A stretch of DNA of 46,219 nt from Leptospira sp. (GCA_027531445.1 JAPZRK010000116.1:1-46219); one strand, 5' to 3'; shown: positions 33,344 to 43,194, counted from the first letter of the stretch. Notes: generated by a model not told the origin, from the letters alone. A program made the numbers and translations.

Positions 33344-35285
33344 CCAAATCGCCTAAATCTTCCGCTAAATTGTCTGAGGAGACCTCATTTGATCCATCAG
33401 CATTAAATTTAGAGTATGTAAGCCTTTCGTATTCTTTGTTCAAGTTGATAAGTTCTTGTTCAATTTTTCGATGTGCTGTCAATTTTTGAGTCGTTTGTGG
33501 ATCTTTAAATATGACCGCATAATTGTAGAGATACTTAGTAAACTGTAAAAACACTTCTTCAACAGTCATACCATTGATGCGCTCTTTGGTAACGACTCCC
33601 TTATCATAGTGAGTTAAAAATCTCTGTTGGAGTTTGATTTCTTCAATGACTTTGTCTTTTGTAACGGCAAGCTTATCCGAAGTTTTCCCTTTGGACTCTA
33701 TACTTTTTGCCATCAAATGGCCTTCGCAGAGCATGTTGAGTTTGTTTGCGAAATTTCCAAAAAATTCGGCAGACTCTGTCAAAGCACCTAATATGCTGTT
33801 GACGATCTGATCCGTAGTGCCTTTGTTATAATCATTATTGTATTGTTGAAAAGTGTATTGGAAACTTGGAAACTTTTTATTGAAATTTTCAATCATACGA
33901 ACCAGGTTATTCATCGTATCTATGTCTTGTCTAAAAAGACCAGTTTGAACGATCAAAAGATCTTGGTTTTGATTTTTGTCCCCTAGTTTGACATAACCTT
34001 CAATCATGTTGAGATAAATTGTTTGAATGTCTCGAAGCAAAAGAAAGAGAAGTTTATGCGGCATGGATTTGTAGGAGTTTTTGATCGACTGACTTTTCGC
34101 CGCATCGGGTATGTGATGCGACACATAATCATCCACAACAGAATTCAAAAATTCAAAACTGATTTTGCCTTTTTCATCAATTGTAAAGTATCTAGACCGA
34201 AGATTTTCGAGTTCTTCTTTTTTGAACATCCGTGTCGAGATATCTTCAGAAATACGTGAAACGGTCACTTCTACTTCTTTTTGCACTTCACGTGCCGCTT
34301 GAAACTTGTGCTCTTGGATCGGTGGAACTTTTAAGTCAGCAACGATCTCAGGCCATGTATGCATTTTTTTCTTGGAAACAATATAAAATGCAGTGATCAC
34401 ATCAGATAACTTGGGATTGCTCGCTTCTAAGTTGAGCCCGAAGTTGATGCCGTCCATAATCACTGGAAGTCTGTTTGTGAGTTTTTCATCTTGGCGAACG
34501 ATATCAGGAAGATTTTCGATGATTACCTGTCTCGAATCGTCTCTTTGTAGGAAACGAATGTAAAACATCTGCATCTTTAAGGAACGATCTAGAAAGATGT
34601 CAGGTGAGATTTTATCCAAGAATAATGAATCTAATGAAACGAAAGCATTAAAGAACTTGTTATAATTGCTGATAATATTGTACACCAACGGTGTCCATAT
34701 CCTCCAACCTTGTTGTTCTGCCATACGAAGGGCTTGGATGGTGGGAATGATGGTTTCTTCTTTGAGCGTACGAAACAATTTTTCGGAGGCTGATGAGATG
34801 GTAGGATTCCTGCCAAAGAGTCCGATATCCAAAGCTCCGGTTTCTTTTGCAAACTTCGAGATCGAATTTTGAGTGTTTCCACCGCCGCGACCACCAAAGA
34901 GTCCTGCGAAAAAACCTGGTCCTTGTTTTCCTGCTTCGGCTTTTTTCTTTTGAACATTTTGTTTTTGTTTGGCGGACTCTACAGAAACTAGCTCCGATGT
35001 TTTTTTTGTTTGTGTGGTTGGCTTTTGTCTAGACTCTCCACCTGAGCGTGCATTGTTTCCAGAAGATTGTTCTCTGGATCCACGATCCTCTTGTGGTTGT
35101 TTTGTTTGAGTTTTGTTTTTATTGGCGTAGTCTTCATCAACTTTCCGAATCAAATCGATCCGGATAAAAACATCGTTAGAACGAAGGATTGCTTCGTCTA
35201 TCAGTTGTTGGTGGTCGGGCGTTCTTTGTTTTCTGTATAAATCAGCAAAGACACGGTGGGCTTCTGTTCGCGAAACTGGAGTCAC
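33336..35285 (-). CDS. Large helical protein of unknown function
   Basis: Unrecognised 649-residue soluble protein. Residues 1-50 are probably folded; 50-115 are low-complexity and charged (Lys, Gln, Ser, Arg), likely disordered; a Gly/Phe-rich turn GFFAGLFGGRGGG lies at about 120-133; the rest is almost all helical and conserved-looking (for example KMHTWPEIVADLKVP and MPHKLLFLLLRDIQ). It ends in an acidic tail. No signal peptide or membrane segment. It starts three bases after the lolA-like gene and overlaps trpS, so is translationally tied to both. It may be a lineage-specific spirochete protein; function unknown. Confidence 0.8.
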   Translation of the reverse strand: MTPVSRTEAHRVFADLYRKQRTPDHQQLIDEAILRSNDVFIRIDLIRKVDEDYANKNKTQTKQPQEDRGSREQSSGNNARSGGESRQKPTTQTKKTSELVSVESAKQKQNVQKKKAEAGKQGPGFFAGLFGGRGGGNTQNSISKFAKETGALDIGLFGRNPTISSASEKLFRTLKEETIIPTIQALRMAEQQGWRIWTPLVYNIISNYNKFFNAFVSLDSLFLDKISPDIFLDRSLKMQMFYIRFLQRDDSRQVIIENLPDIVRQDEKLTNRLPVIMDGINFGLNLEASNPKLSDVITAFYIVSKKKMHTWPEIVADLKVPPIQEHKFQAAREVQKEVEVTVSRISEDISTRMFKKEELENLRSRYFTIDEKGKISFEFLNSVVDDYVSHHIPDAAKSQSIKNSYKSMPHKLLFLLLRDIQTIYLNMIEGYVKLGDKNQNQDLLIVQTGLFRQDIDTMNNLVRMIENFNKKFPSFQYTFQQYNNDYNKGTTDQIVNSILGALTESAEFFGNFANKLNMLCEGHLMAKSIESKGKTSDKLAVTKDKVIEEIKLQQRFLTHYDKGVVTKERINGMTVEEVFLQFTKYLYNYAVIFKDPQTTQKLTAHRKIEQELINLNKEYERLTYSKFNADGSNEVSSDNLAEDLGDLGE

Positions 35286-35288
35286 TCG

Positions 35289-35876
35289 TTACTCCTTTTG
35301 GTTGAGAGGATTTTCGACGATTTGAGAGCTTGTAGGTGGCTGAAAATTAAAAAGACTCGTACCCAATCCTATATTTGTAGCAATTCCAGAGAAGGAGATT
35401 TCAGTGATGTCGTCATCGTCTTTCTTCATCTTAATCACTCGAGGTAAGTCATTGTCTGATACAATCAATATGATTTCTGAAATCTTCTTTGTGGTAGAAG
35501 TAAGGCGGAAGGTTTTGCCTGCAAGTGTGACATTTTCATAGCCAGAAAGTAAACCACCAAGACCACCTGAGACACCTTTCAGGTCTTGGCGTCCAGATAG
35601 AGAAGAGTCTGGGCTATAGAACCAAAGCACCTTTCCATTGGCGGAGATAATCCTGCCATCGTTCAAACGCACATGCAATTGGTACGGATTTTTATAGGAT
35701 AGAACACCGGTTAATCCACCGTTGATTGTGACCGTTGCTCTGAATGTATCTAAAGAATTGAGTTTGGAGATGATAGCATTCAATTTATCCTTGCCGTCCT
35801 GTGCAAAGATGCCTACTGGCAAAAAAGACAGGAGCAAGGATAAACAAAATTTAGAGAAGAAGTTCACAACTCCCAA
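35289..35876 (-). CDS. LolA-like outer-membrane lipoprotein carrier protein
   Basis: Periplasmic protein of 195 residues with a signal peptide (1-25, cleavage after FAQ-like region). The mature domain is LolA-like: repeated short beta strands (FRATVTINGGLTGVLSYKNP, YQLHVRLNDGR, VLWFYSPD) and a C-terminal FNFQPPTSSQIVENP that matches the family end. LolA ferries lipoproteins from the inner to the outer membrane, a pathway expected to be busy in a lipoprotein-rich spirochete. It is 19 bp from etfA and 3 bp from the next gene. Confidence 0.75.
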   Translation of the reverse strand: MGVVNFFSKFCLSLLLSFLPVGIFAQDGKDKLNAIISKLNSLDTFRATVTINGGLTGVLSYKNPYQLHVRLNDGRIISANGKVLWFYSPDSSLSGRQDLKGVSGGLGGLLSGYENVTLAGKTFRLTSTTKKISEIILIVSDNDLPRVIKMKKDDDDITEISFSGIATNIGLGTSLFNFQPPTSSQIVENPLNQKE

Positions 35877-35895
35877 TCATAAAGTAGGATGGGAA

Positions 35896-36855
35896 TTACC
35901 CCAACACTTTTTTGAATTCTGCAGTCAGTGCAGGCACAACTTCGAAAAGATCTGCTACAACACCGTAAGTTGCCACTTTAAAGATTGGTGCATCCCCATC
36001 TTTGTTGATTGCAACGATGTATTTTGAAGAACCCATACCAGCTAAGTGCTGGATCGCTCCAGAAATACCGCACGCAATGTAACAATTTGGAGAAACTGTT
36101 TTTCCTGTCTGACCAACTTGGTGAGAGTGAGAAATCCAGCCTGCATCAACAGTAGCTCGAGAAGCGCCCAATGCCGCACCCAAAGTATCAGCAAGATCTT
36201 GGATGAGAGGCCAGTTTTCTGGTCCTTTGATCCCACGACCACCGGAAACGATGATAGATGCGTCAGCCAATTGAACTTTATTCCCACCAGAAAGATCTTT
36301 AGAAATAGATTTCAAACGAACTTCGCCTGCGCCTGCAGATGATTTCTCAACCACGCCTGCGCCATCCTTCATTGTCACTTCTTGTGAGTTTGCACGCACT
36401 GTGATGATCTGAATGTCAGAAGATATTTTGAGATTTGCATAAGCTTTTCCAGAGTAGATCGGTTTTTTTGCGACGACTTTTCCGCCATCCACAGAAAGAC
36501 CAACTGCATCAGCGATGATACCAGCGTTCACTTTGATCGCTACGCGAGCTGAATAGTCTTTGCCTTGCGAAGAGTGAGGCATGAGCACAACCGATGGTTT
36601 CTTTTCTAAAATGATGGCACTCAATCCATTTGCGTATGCTTCAGGATTGAAATCGCCTAAGCTCACACCAATGATTGTATCAGCACCAACCGCCTTAAGA
36701 TCCGCGGCATATTTATCAGCGCTGTCACTGATAACAACTGTATGAACTTTTCCACCCATACTATCTGCAATCTTTCTAGCCGCAGATGTAAGTTCTTTTG
36801 AGATTTTTTTGAGTTCGCCGTCTTTTAATTCACTAACTACAAGTACGTCTGCCAT
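35896..36855 (-). CDS. etfA: Electron transfer flavoprotein alpha subunit
   Basis: FAD-binding subunit of ETF, 319 residues. The C-terminal FAD signature is intact: VSGGRGIKGPENW (about 207-219), LGAALGASRATVDAGWI and QTGKTVSPNCYIACGISGAI. Pairs with EtfB to accept electrons from acyl-CoA dehydrogenases, two of which are in this window (15631-17205, 43525-44706). It follows etfB by ten bases and has a CTAAGGAG-like ribosome binding site in that gap. Confidence 0.95.
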   Translation of the reverse strand: MADVLVVSELKDGELKKISKELTSAARKIADSMGGKVHTVVISDSADKYAADLKAVGADTIIGVSLGDFNPEAYANGLSAIILEKKPSVVLMPHSSQGKDYSARVAIKVNAGIIADAVGLSVDGGKVVAKKPIYSGKAYANLKISSDIQIITVRANSQEVTMKDGAGVVEKSSAGAGEVRLKSISKDLSGGNKVQLADASIIVSGGRGIKGPENWPLIQDLADTLGAALGASRATVDAGWISHSHQVGQTGKTVSPNCYIACGISGAIQHLAGMGSSKYIVAINKDGDAPIFKVATYGVVADLFEVVPALTAEFKKVLG

Positions 36856-36865
36856 TTGATTCTCC

Positions 36866-37627
36866 TTAGATAACCTTTGCTTCTTCGCGAAGAGCTTTTA
36901 CGAGTTGAGATGCAAAACCTGCCGCATCTCCCGCTTCCAATTTTCTACCTGCGATCCTTGGAGGAGGTGGTTCAATAGAAACGACATCCATCTTAGAAGG
37001 AGTTGCACCTAGTTCTTCTGGTTTTTTGACTTCGACTGGTTTCTTTTTTGCGGACATGATTCCCTTTAAACTAGGGTATCTTGGCTCATTGAGTCCTTTT
37101 TGCGCTGTTACAGCCAAAGGTGCGCTAGTTTCTACAACTTCTGTTCCACCTTCAATTTCGCGAGTCGCAGTCACTTTTTTGCCGTCGAACTCAAGTTTGA
37201 GTGCCATAGCAACGTGAGGGATGTTTAATCTTTCAGCGATCTGAATGACAACTTGTGAGCTGTCAGTATCAATTGATTGGCGTCCGCCAATAACTAGATC
37301 TGCGTTTTCTGCTTTTATAAGATTTGCTAATAATTCTGAAGTGTAAGTTGCATCGAATGTGTTGTAATCATCCACTTTTACATGAATGGCGCGGTCAACA
37401 CCCATTGCATATGCTGTTCTAAGTGCTTCAACTACACGGTCTGGACCGAGAGATACCGCAACAACTTCTCCACCGCCTTTTTCACGAATGCGGATGCCTT
37501 CTTCGATCGCAAATTCATCATATGGTGATATGATCCATTTGACACCGGCCTCATTGATAGATTTGTCTCCGGCTTTGATGCTGGTTTCCGTATCTGGAAC
37601 CTGTTTTACAAGTACAAAAATTTTCAT
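36866..37627 (-). CDS. etfB: Electron transfer flavoprotein beta subunit
   Basis: AMP-binding ETF subunit of 253 residues. The N terminus MKIFVLVKQVPDTE, the WIISPYDEFAIEEGIR segment and the signature region VIGGRQSIDTDSSQV followed by ATREIEGG are family-typical, and GLNEPRYPSLKGIM is the conserved ETF-beta stretch. It heads the etfB-etfA pair, with only 66 bp separating it from the small membrane protein gene upstream. Cytoplasmic, soluble. Confidence 0.95.
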   Translation of the reverse strand: MKIFVLVKQVPDTETSIKAGDKSINEAGVKWIISPYDEFAIEEGIRIREKGGGEVVAVSLGPDRVVEALRTAYAMGVDRAIHVKVDDYNTFDATYTSELLANLIKAENADLVIGGRQSIDTDSSQVVIQIAERLNIPHVAMALKLEFDGKKVTATREIEGGTEVVETSAPLAVTAQKGLNEPRYPSLKGIMSAKKKPVEVKKPEELGATPSKMDVVSIEPPPPRIAGRKLEAGDAAGFASQLVKALREEAKVI

Positions 37628-37693
37628 TCCTTACCCCGATTTCGTGGATTGCCTAATACCAGAAAAAGTGTGATATGCTCCGTGGAAAGTCTT

Positions 37694-38053
37694 TTATTCT
37701 CTCCAGAAGGCATATTTGATCCAATTATAGGTCCAAACAATCCATAGGATGACTACGAGGACATTCGCATCAGACCTAAGGTAGATGCTGAGTCCAATCG
37801 TTAAAGGAAGAAGTAGGAATAAAAGGAAAGAGGAGAAGACAATCAAATATGGGGTGGACTTCAGATTGTTAGGGCTTATCCGAATTGCCTGTGTGATTGC
37901 CACGGACGCGAGCGGTTCTTTTTTTCGTAAAAACAGAATTACATATAGCAGAGAAAACAAAAATAGAGCGCCGTTCAAAATCGCTAAGATCATATAGGTA
38001 GATTCTGCAAATGCAAGTTCTAAGAACAGAAAAATTACGTTTTTCTCTTCCAT
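37694..38053 (-). CDS. Small membrane protein of unknown function
   Basis: A 119-residue protein with three hydrophobic segments: about 20-42 (MILAILNGALFLFSLLYVILF), 65-90 and 95-113. Charges are few and the loops short. No family recognised. It is on the same strand and 66 bp upstream of etfB, but no promoter or terminator decides whether they are co-transcribed. The ATG has no clear ribosome binding site, and ATG 37993 is another possible start. Confidence 0.6.
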   Translation of the reverse strand: MEEKNVIFLFLELAFAESTYMILAILNGALFLFSLLYVILFLRKKEPLASVAITQAIRISPNNLKSTPYLIVFSSFLLFLLLPLTIGLSIYLRSDANVLVVILWIVWTYNWIKYAFWRE

Positions 38054-38074
38054 TTTCGAGACAAATTCTTAAAA

Positions 38075-38081
38075 GAGGAGG
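38075..38081 (+). promoter_or_regulatory. Ribosome binding site of the adenylate cyclase gene
   Basis: GAGGAGG six bases before the ATG at 38088, one of the strongest in the window; it fixes the start. Confidence 0.75.
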
Positions 38082-38087
38082 GGCCCT

Positions 38088-39425
38088 ATGAAACTAATTT
38101 TTTTCCTGAAATCATTTCTGCTTTTTGATCACTCCATGCCAAGCAATACACGCAAACTTCTGAAGGAGGAAGAAATTTTTGGGGCAATGATGGCGAATCG
38201 ATTTCGCCTCTTTGCAGGTATTGTTTTTCTTATTCCTGCGTTTGCGAACCTCTCGAATACACTTTCTTTTTTGGGTTTATTGACAAATTTTGGAGCCCTT
38301 TTTGTTTATTTTGCAAACGCGATTTTACATGGGCGTATTCTCAAATCATCTAGTATTAAGTGGAAAATGAAATATGAGTATATAAGTATATTCATTGATA
38401 ATGCTTTGATTTCGTTGACCATTTGGAATTGGTATCTGCTCGAAGGTCACAGTAATCCAAATTTTGTTATAAAAAATCCGCTTTTATTTTATTATCTGAT
38501 CCCACTTTCATTTACTCTGATTCAATTTCGCATTTCCTTGGTTTTGAATTCCCTTTTTTACTTTTTATTCTATTACTACCTGTTCTTCCTCTACTCACAC
38601 TTAAATCATGGCGCAACGGGCGTAAGCTGGTATGAGTATGTTTTGGGTGACCAAATCATATTTGCTGATGCCTTGGTTACAAAACCGATTTTATTTTCGT
38701 TTGTTTCCTTCTCTGTGAGTTACGGAATTTATCGTTCCTATCTTCTTTTAATTCGCATTGCAAACGTTGAAGCGGAAAAATCATCACTCGCTAGGTATTT
38801 CTCTCCCGATTTGGTGGAAGAAATCACATCGCAGCCAAACGCAATTAAAGTTGGAAGGAGACAAAAGGTAACTGTATTATTTTCAGATATAAGAGATTTT
38901 ACGCATTTTTCTGAAGAAATGGATACTTCTCTTCTTTCTGATTTTTTGACTGAATATAGAAGTAGAATGACAAAAGCCGTTTTTGCGTATAAGGGAACGT
39001 TAGATAAATTTATCGGTGATGCCGTAATGGCAACGTTTGGAACGCCTGTTCCGTCGCTCACCTTTGGGATTGATTCTAAAAATGCAGTTCTATCCGCAAA
39101 GCAGATGTTTATTGAGCTTTCTCTATTCAATCAGGAAAGAGCGAAACGATCGGAAAAGGAAATCAAAATTGGTATCGGCATTCATGCGGGGGAAGTATTT
39201 GCAGGAAATATCGGTTCCGAAGAAAGAATGGAGTATACAGTGATCGGTGATACTGTCAACACAGCATCGCGGATCGAATCTGCATGTAAAACATTAGGCG
39301 AACAGCTTTTGATATCCGCTGATGTATGGAAAGAAATAGGTGAGCCGAATGACTTTGTCCCTACACCAGAAATAAAATTAGCCGGCAAGGAAAATGCCAT
39401 AAAACTCTATGCATGGAGACCCTAA
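38088..39425 (+). CDS. Membrane-bound class III adenylate/guanylate cyclase
   Basis: A 445-residue protein with six predicted membrane segments (about 40-230) and a C-terminal class III cyclase catalytic domain (about 255-435). The metal-binding Asp residues are in VLFSDIRDFT (about 264-273) and KFIGDAVMATFG (about 306-317), and the transition-state region YTVIGDTVNTASRIES (about 385-400) has the Asn and Arg. Substrate choice (ATP likely from the family norm) is not fixed by inspection. ARYFSPDLVEEI just before the catalytic domain is common in spirochete cyclases. It is divergent from the small membrane protein gene with a 34 bp gap. Confidence 0.88.
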   Translation: MKLIFFLKSFLLFDHSMPSNTRKLLKEEEIFGAMMANRFRLFAGIVFLIPAFANLSNTLSFLGLLTNFGALFVYFANAILHGRILKSSSIKWKMKYEYISIFIDNALISLTIWNWYLLEGHSNPNFVIKNPLLFYYLIPLSFTLIQFRISLVLNSLFYFLFYYYLFFLYSHLNHGATGVSWYEYVLGDQIIFADALVTKPILFSFVSFSVSYGIYRSYLLLIRIANVEAEKSSLARYFSPDLVEEITSQPNAIKVGRRQKVTVLFSDIRDFTHFSEEMDTSLLSDFLTEYRSRMTKAVFAYKGTLDKFIGDAVMATFGTPVPSLTFGIDSKNAVLSAKQMFIELSLFNQERAKRSEKEIKIGIGIHAGEVFAGNIGSEERMEYTVIGDTVNTASRIESACKTLGEQLLISADVWKEIGEPNDFVPTPEIKLAGKENAIKLYAWRP

Positions 39426-39443
39426 ACGGCGATTTTGCTGATT

Positions 39444-41606
39444 TTAATAGCCATTTTCAGAATATTGGTAAAGCTTTATATTCTTAAGTTCTCCTGAAGC
39501 ATTTGCTGATAAATCAGGACATCGGTTTGGCGCAACTGAATATGCACGTTGAATGGTTCCATGGCCTTGGTAGGCACCTAGATTCGGTGTGTAAAGGCAT
39601 TCTTCATTAGATTCGCAGAGTCCGTTTTCGTTGCCTTTGCCATCACCCAAAATTTCACGTGCATTTCGTAGATGAAAGGTTCGGCAAGTATTTGATCCAA
39701 GATATTGTGAGCCTTTTAGAAGTAATTGGCAACCCTCGAAAGAAGTGGCAGATCCACCGATAATATGCATAAGCGGTTTTGTTGCATCAGGGCAAACATT
39801 TGCATAACGAAGACTTGAGTCTGTTTTACGAACCGACCAATCAAAGATACGACAATTTCCTGAACAAATTCCTCTCGTAAATTCTGTAAACTGACCTGCC
39901 GCATCAAAAAGATTGTAAGAGCGATATGGAGATTCGAATTTTAGATATTGTGCATCATTCGGATAAGTTGAAGTCGATGCCCCGTTTGTGTCGTATTCGT
40001 TGACCTTGTCGTCAACAAAAATTGAACCCACAAAACTTTCGCCCATTGCAATATTTCTCGTCAATGAGAAATCGGAACCATTGCTTGGCGAACAATCTGT
40101 ACTCAATCCCGGCGCAGATGCATTAATCGAACAGGTGGATCCGATACCCACCTTCATTTGACCTGTGAAAAAGCTTCCCGTTATATTATTTAGGAAAAAA
40201 AGAAGATTATTCTCTTTTAGAAAGGCTCCGTTTTCGAATATAAAATTAATCGGAGTGTCAATCGTGCTAGAATTGAGAACTATGCCAGCATTTCCGGTAA
40301 GATAATTAGCTGAAACAAAATTTGAAAGTAGTACACTTGGGCGATTCGAAGAGAAAGGTATACTGATTCGAAAGGTAGAATTCCCAGTTTGAGCGGCTAC
40401 AAAATCTTTCAATACGAGTCCTGATAAAATTGAATTTGTATCAGAGTCGGAGAAAAAAGATTCATCTGTGGCTGAGTACAAGACCATATCTACAAAAGAT
40501 TGATTGAGGACACTTGATCCACTATCGACGGCTCGAACCAAGATTACAGTCGCATCTGCATCACCAAACATTGCAGAGAAAAAGGTATTATCTCGAATGG
40601 TTAAAGAGCCTAATCCAAGCGTTGAAACAGAGATAGAATTTCCATTATTGAACATAGATGATTTGAGATATTGGTAAAAACCTTGCGAACCCCGAACTTC
40701 CAACGAATTGCCACCCATAACGGTTGTAAAATTAGAAACCCATTGAAAACGATTGTTACTGCCAATTAAAGTGAAAGGATATAAAGTAAAGATTGAATGA
40801 TAGTCACCTTCGATGTATTGAAACTTACCGTTGAATTGGAAAAACGGAGCTGAATTGATTGCACTTACTTTTATATTAGATTGAAACAAAATGCCGATTT
40901 TGTCAGCGATTACTTGTGACGGTTGCAAACTGCTAGTGGACCGATGCATCAAGTAAAGAGTTCCGGATTCTGATAAACTGCCACCTGCATCTGGATATGG
41001 CAAAATTTTATTCTTCCAAAAGACAGCCTCTTTAGATTCTCTTAAGAGCTCCCCATTGAAAAAGACGGAAATCTTCATTGGTTTAAAACTGAAATTTGGT
41101 GTGGAACCAAGAACTAAATCTCCTAAAAATTTACCTCTTTTGAGAGAAGTAGCGACAAAAACAAGTCCTCCGCCCTGTCGTTCAAAACATGAAAATTGGA
41201 GCGTATCAAAGTTATCTCTCGCTGAATATCCGTCACATGAATCCAAACTATAGATCCCACCTTGAAGCTCAACTGATATCATAAGACCCGCGTGCAGACA
41301 TGAACTATAACCGCCTGTTTCCGTTCCCTCACATGCTGTGTTGGACGCAGTAAAAATTGAATTACCATCATTTTTTATATAATCAAGAATACGTTCCCTA
41401 CCTTCAAAGAAAGGTTTAGGAGGGCTAAGACTTGCGGAAAAATCGAACCCACAATGGGGAGACCGCTGATTGAATAGACTTTTCAAAGCTAAAGCTTCTA
41501 AAAAAGATTTGGAAAATATATCACAACCATTGGAAAAGTCAGGTTTGTTACAAGAAATGATGAGGATGGATAGAAAAAAAGTAATCCAATTAAAATACCG
41601 ATTCAC
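39444..41606 (-). CDS. Large lipoprotein of Leptospira type
   Basis: Outer-envelope lipoprotein of 720 residues. A short signal peptide ends in the lipobox LIISC with Cys at 19. The mature N terminus has the Cys-Asp and SPHCG pattern that recurs in Leptospira lipoproteins (from memory of the genus). The body is Ser/Asn/Gly-rich and strand-rich, with repeated short segments such as SVSTLGLGSLTIRDNTFFSA, compatible with a beta-helix. The last 150 residues have paired Cys (GICSGNCRIF, GLCESNEECLY) and GIC-type spacing that suggest disulfides. No enzyme motif. It stands alone, convergent with the cyclase gene. Confidence 0.75.
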   Translation of the reverse strand: MNRYFNWITFFLSILIISCNKPDFSNGCDIFSKSFLEALALKSLFNQRSPHCGFDFSASLSPPKPFFEGRERILDYIKNDGNSIFTASNTACEGTETGGYSSCLHAGLMISVELQGGIYSLDSCDGYSARDNFDTLQFSCFERQGGGLVFVATSLKRGKFLGDLVLGSTPNFSFKPMKISVFFNGELLRESKEAVFWKNKILPYPDAGGSLSESGTLYLMHRSTSSLQPSQVIADKIGILFQSNIKVSAINSAPFFQFNGKFQYIEGDYHSIFTLYPFTLIGSNNRFQWVSNFTTVMGGNSLEVRGSQGFYQYLKSSMFNNGNSISVSTLGLGSLTIRDNTFFSAMFGDADATVILVRAVDSGSSVLNQSFVDMVLYSATDESFFSDSDTNSILSGLVLKDFVAAQTGNSTFRISIPFSSNRPSVLLSNFVSANYLTGNAGIVLNSSTIDTPINFIFENGAFLKENNLLFFLNNITGSFFTGQMKVGIGSTCSINASAPGLSTDCSPSNGSDFSLTRNIAMGESFVGSIFVDDKVNEYDTNGASTSTYPNDAQYLKFESPYRSYNLFDAAGQFTEFTRGICSGNCRIFDWSVRKTDSSLRYANVCPDATKPLMHIIGGSATSFEGCQLLLKGSQYLGSNTCRTFHLRNAREILGDGKGNENGLCESNEECLYTPNLGAYQGHGTIQRAYSVAPNRCPDLSANASGELKNIKLYQYSENGY

Positions 41607-41679
41607 GCAACGACAATACTTAGGTCAAACAATAAGGAAAAGTCCTTTTTTTGTAAATTGACTACTAATTCTTAAATTA

Positions 41680-43149
41680 CTAAACTGCGATTTTGCTGAT
41701 TTTGTTTACGGCGGCAAACAAGCGCTCGTTAATAACAGGATCAACGATATAAATTACTCTCGTTGAACTTGCGGCGTGTGATGATAAATCGATGATGGCT
41801 CTGCGTTTGTCCATTCTGATTTGGGTTAAATCAAAATCGGCAATTCTATATTTATTTGATTTTTTGAATATTGGTTTGATTGTACAAATTCTCTGAAGTT
41901 TGGGCCTTGTTTGGTAGCGATCTACTTCTAAGACTTGACAGATGTCAAAGTGCACTTGTTTTTCAGAATCAATCGCCGCAGTTATGATAAAATCGCCTGC
42001 GTTGATGATATTTTCATTGTTTGTTAGGCTTGCGCCAACGTAATCGAGTAGATGTCGTATGTTTTTGTTGCTGTAAGAAAAGAAAGAATCATTGACTATC
42101 ATCTTTAGAGCCGTTGCCGAACTGAATGCAGGTCTCCAACTTTGAGCAGAAGTCAAAGATGCATACTCACTGGCAAGTGATAGGATAGCAATATCATCTT
42201 CTCTGTTTGCCGTTGTGATTTGATTTTCCTGTTGATAAAGTTGTGTTTCGATATCAGTGACAATTCGCTCTTTGCTCACTTCTTTAGTGTATAAATCCCG
42301 AACAGACATTAGCTTTTGAAATACGATACGTGGGTCTGGAAAGTTATTGTTTACACCCGCACCACGAAAAGGTCGGTGGTGATTTAAAATCAGAGTTCGC
42401 ACATCCGTTGAAATCTCAGGCGCGGGCAAGGTCATCATATAACTGATAATAGGATGTTGCTGGATGAGGGCATACTCTTCTTTCGATATCTTCGGATTTT
42501 CAGTGATATCGAGTTTCGCATAACCAACATCAGCAAGGTAGCTTGCCATCATGATCGCAAGGTGTTCTTTTTGGTAAGGTTTTTTGTCGTTATCAGAGAC
42601 AATTTTTTTAGTTCTGACCTTCATACCCATTGCAACGATCGTGCGTTTGGTCATAAGCTCCGATTGTAAGGAAACGCCTGCTACACCTAAAATCTCGAGG
42701 ATGTTGAAAATACCAGATTCAAAATCTGGATTGCTAGTGAAATCAGTGAGTATCTCATTGATCGAATTTTGGACATGAATTGCTTGTTCGGAACCAAACG
42801 ATTGTTTTCTGAGGTCTTCAATGAGCGATGCAGATTGTTTTGCAAAAGCTTCCACTTTTTTTGGATCAAATAATTTGACCACTGGTGCTTTTTTGTCTTC
42901 TGCAAGACCTATCGGAGATTTCCCTTTGTTTAATTCGGAAATGCGAAAGTAAACTCCTTGAAGTTCGAACTTGAGGAGCTTTCCAAAATCTTCTGCAGTT
43001 GGATTTTTTTTCTTGGGAATAATGATTTGTCCAAATCTGTTATAGAGGTCAATGGGGATATTATTGTTCTTCCGAAAACTATTAAGAGTGTCTTCGGTTA
43101 ACTCAAATTTTGCGAGTTTGTCATTTGCAAACGGCTGTATATCACTCAC
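41680..43149 (-). CDS. HD-GYP-like domain protein with degenerate active site
   Basis: A 489-residue soluble protein. Residues 115-330 align by eye with the HD-GYP c-di-GMP phosphodiesterase fold: ASYLADVGYAKLDI (about 202-215), KISKEEYALIQQHP (about 220-233) and LILNHHRPFRGAGV (about 253-266). The catalytic HD is AD at 206-207, and the GYP position reads GV. His residues in QQHP and NHH remain. Hydrolysis is therefore doubtful; ligand binding is still possible. The N- and C-terminal thirds were not recognised. The start is GTG at 43149, supported by GAGG seven bases upstream, and the upstream region is rich in repeated motifs. Confidence 0.75.
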   Translation of the reverse strand: MSDIQPFANDKLAKFELTEDTLNSFRKNNNIPIDLYNRFGQIIIPKKKNPTAEDFGKLLKFELQGVYFRISELNKGKSPIGLAEDKKAPVVKLFDPKKVEAFAKQSASLIEDLRKQSFGSEQAIHVQNSINEILTDFTSNPDFESGIFNILEILGVAGVSLQSELMTKRTIVAMGMKVRTKKIVSDNDKKPYQKEHLAIMMASYLADVGYAKLDITENPKISKEEYALIQQHPIISYMMTLPAPEISTDVRTLILNHHRPFRGAGVNNNFPDPRIVFQKLMSVRDLYTKEVSKERIVTDIETQLYQQENQITTANREDDIAILSLASEYASLTSAQSWRPAFSSATALKMIVNDSFFSYSNKNIRHLLDYVGASLTNNENIINAGDFIITAAIDSEKQVHFDICQVLEVDRYQTRPKLQRICTIKPIFKKSNKYRIADFDLTQIRMDKRRAIIDLSSHAASSTRVIYIVDPVINERLFAAVNKISKIAV

Positions 43150-43178
43150 AACGAAACCTCATCGGTGCATCTGGCCAA

Positions 43179-43194
43179 TTAGGGTAAACCCTAA
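43179..43194. repeat. Inverted repeat TTAGGGT-N2-ACCCTAA
   Basis: Seven-base perfect arms around AA, starting 30 bases upstream of the HD-GYP-like gene (GTG 43149). Suited to be an operator. Confidence 0.6.

Noticed and set aside
41625..41650. AAGGA-AAAG-TCCTT followed by T-run as a terminator
   Set aside because: Only a five-base stem, and the T-run is on the plus strand where no gene ends; both flanking genes are on the minus strand.
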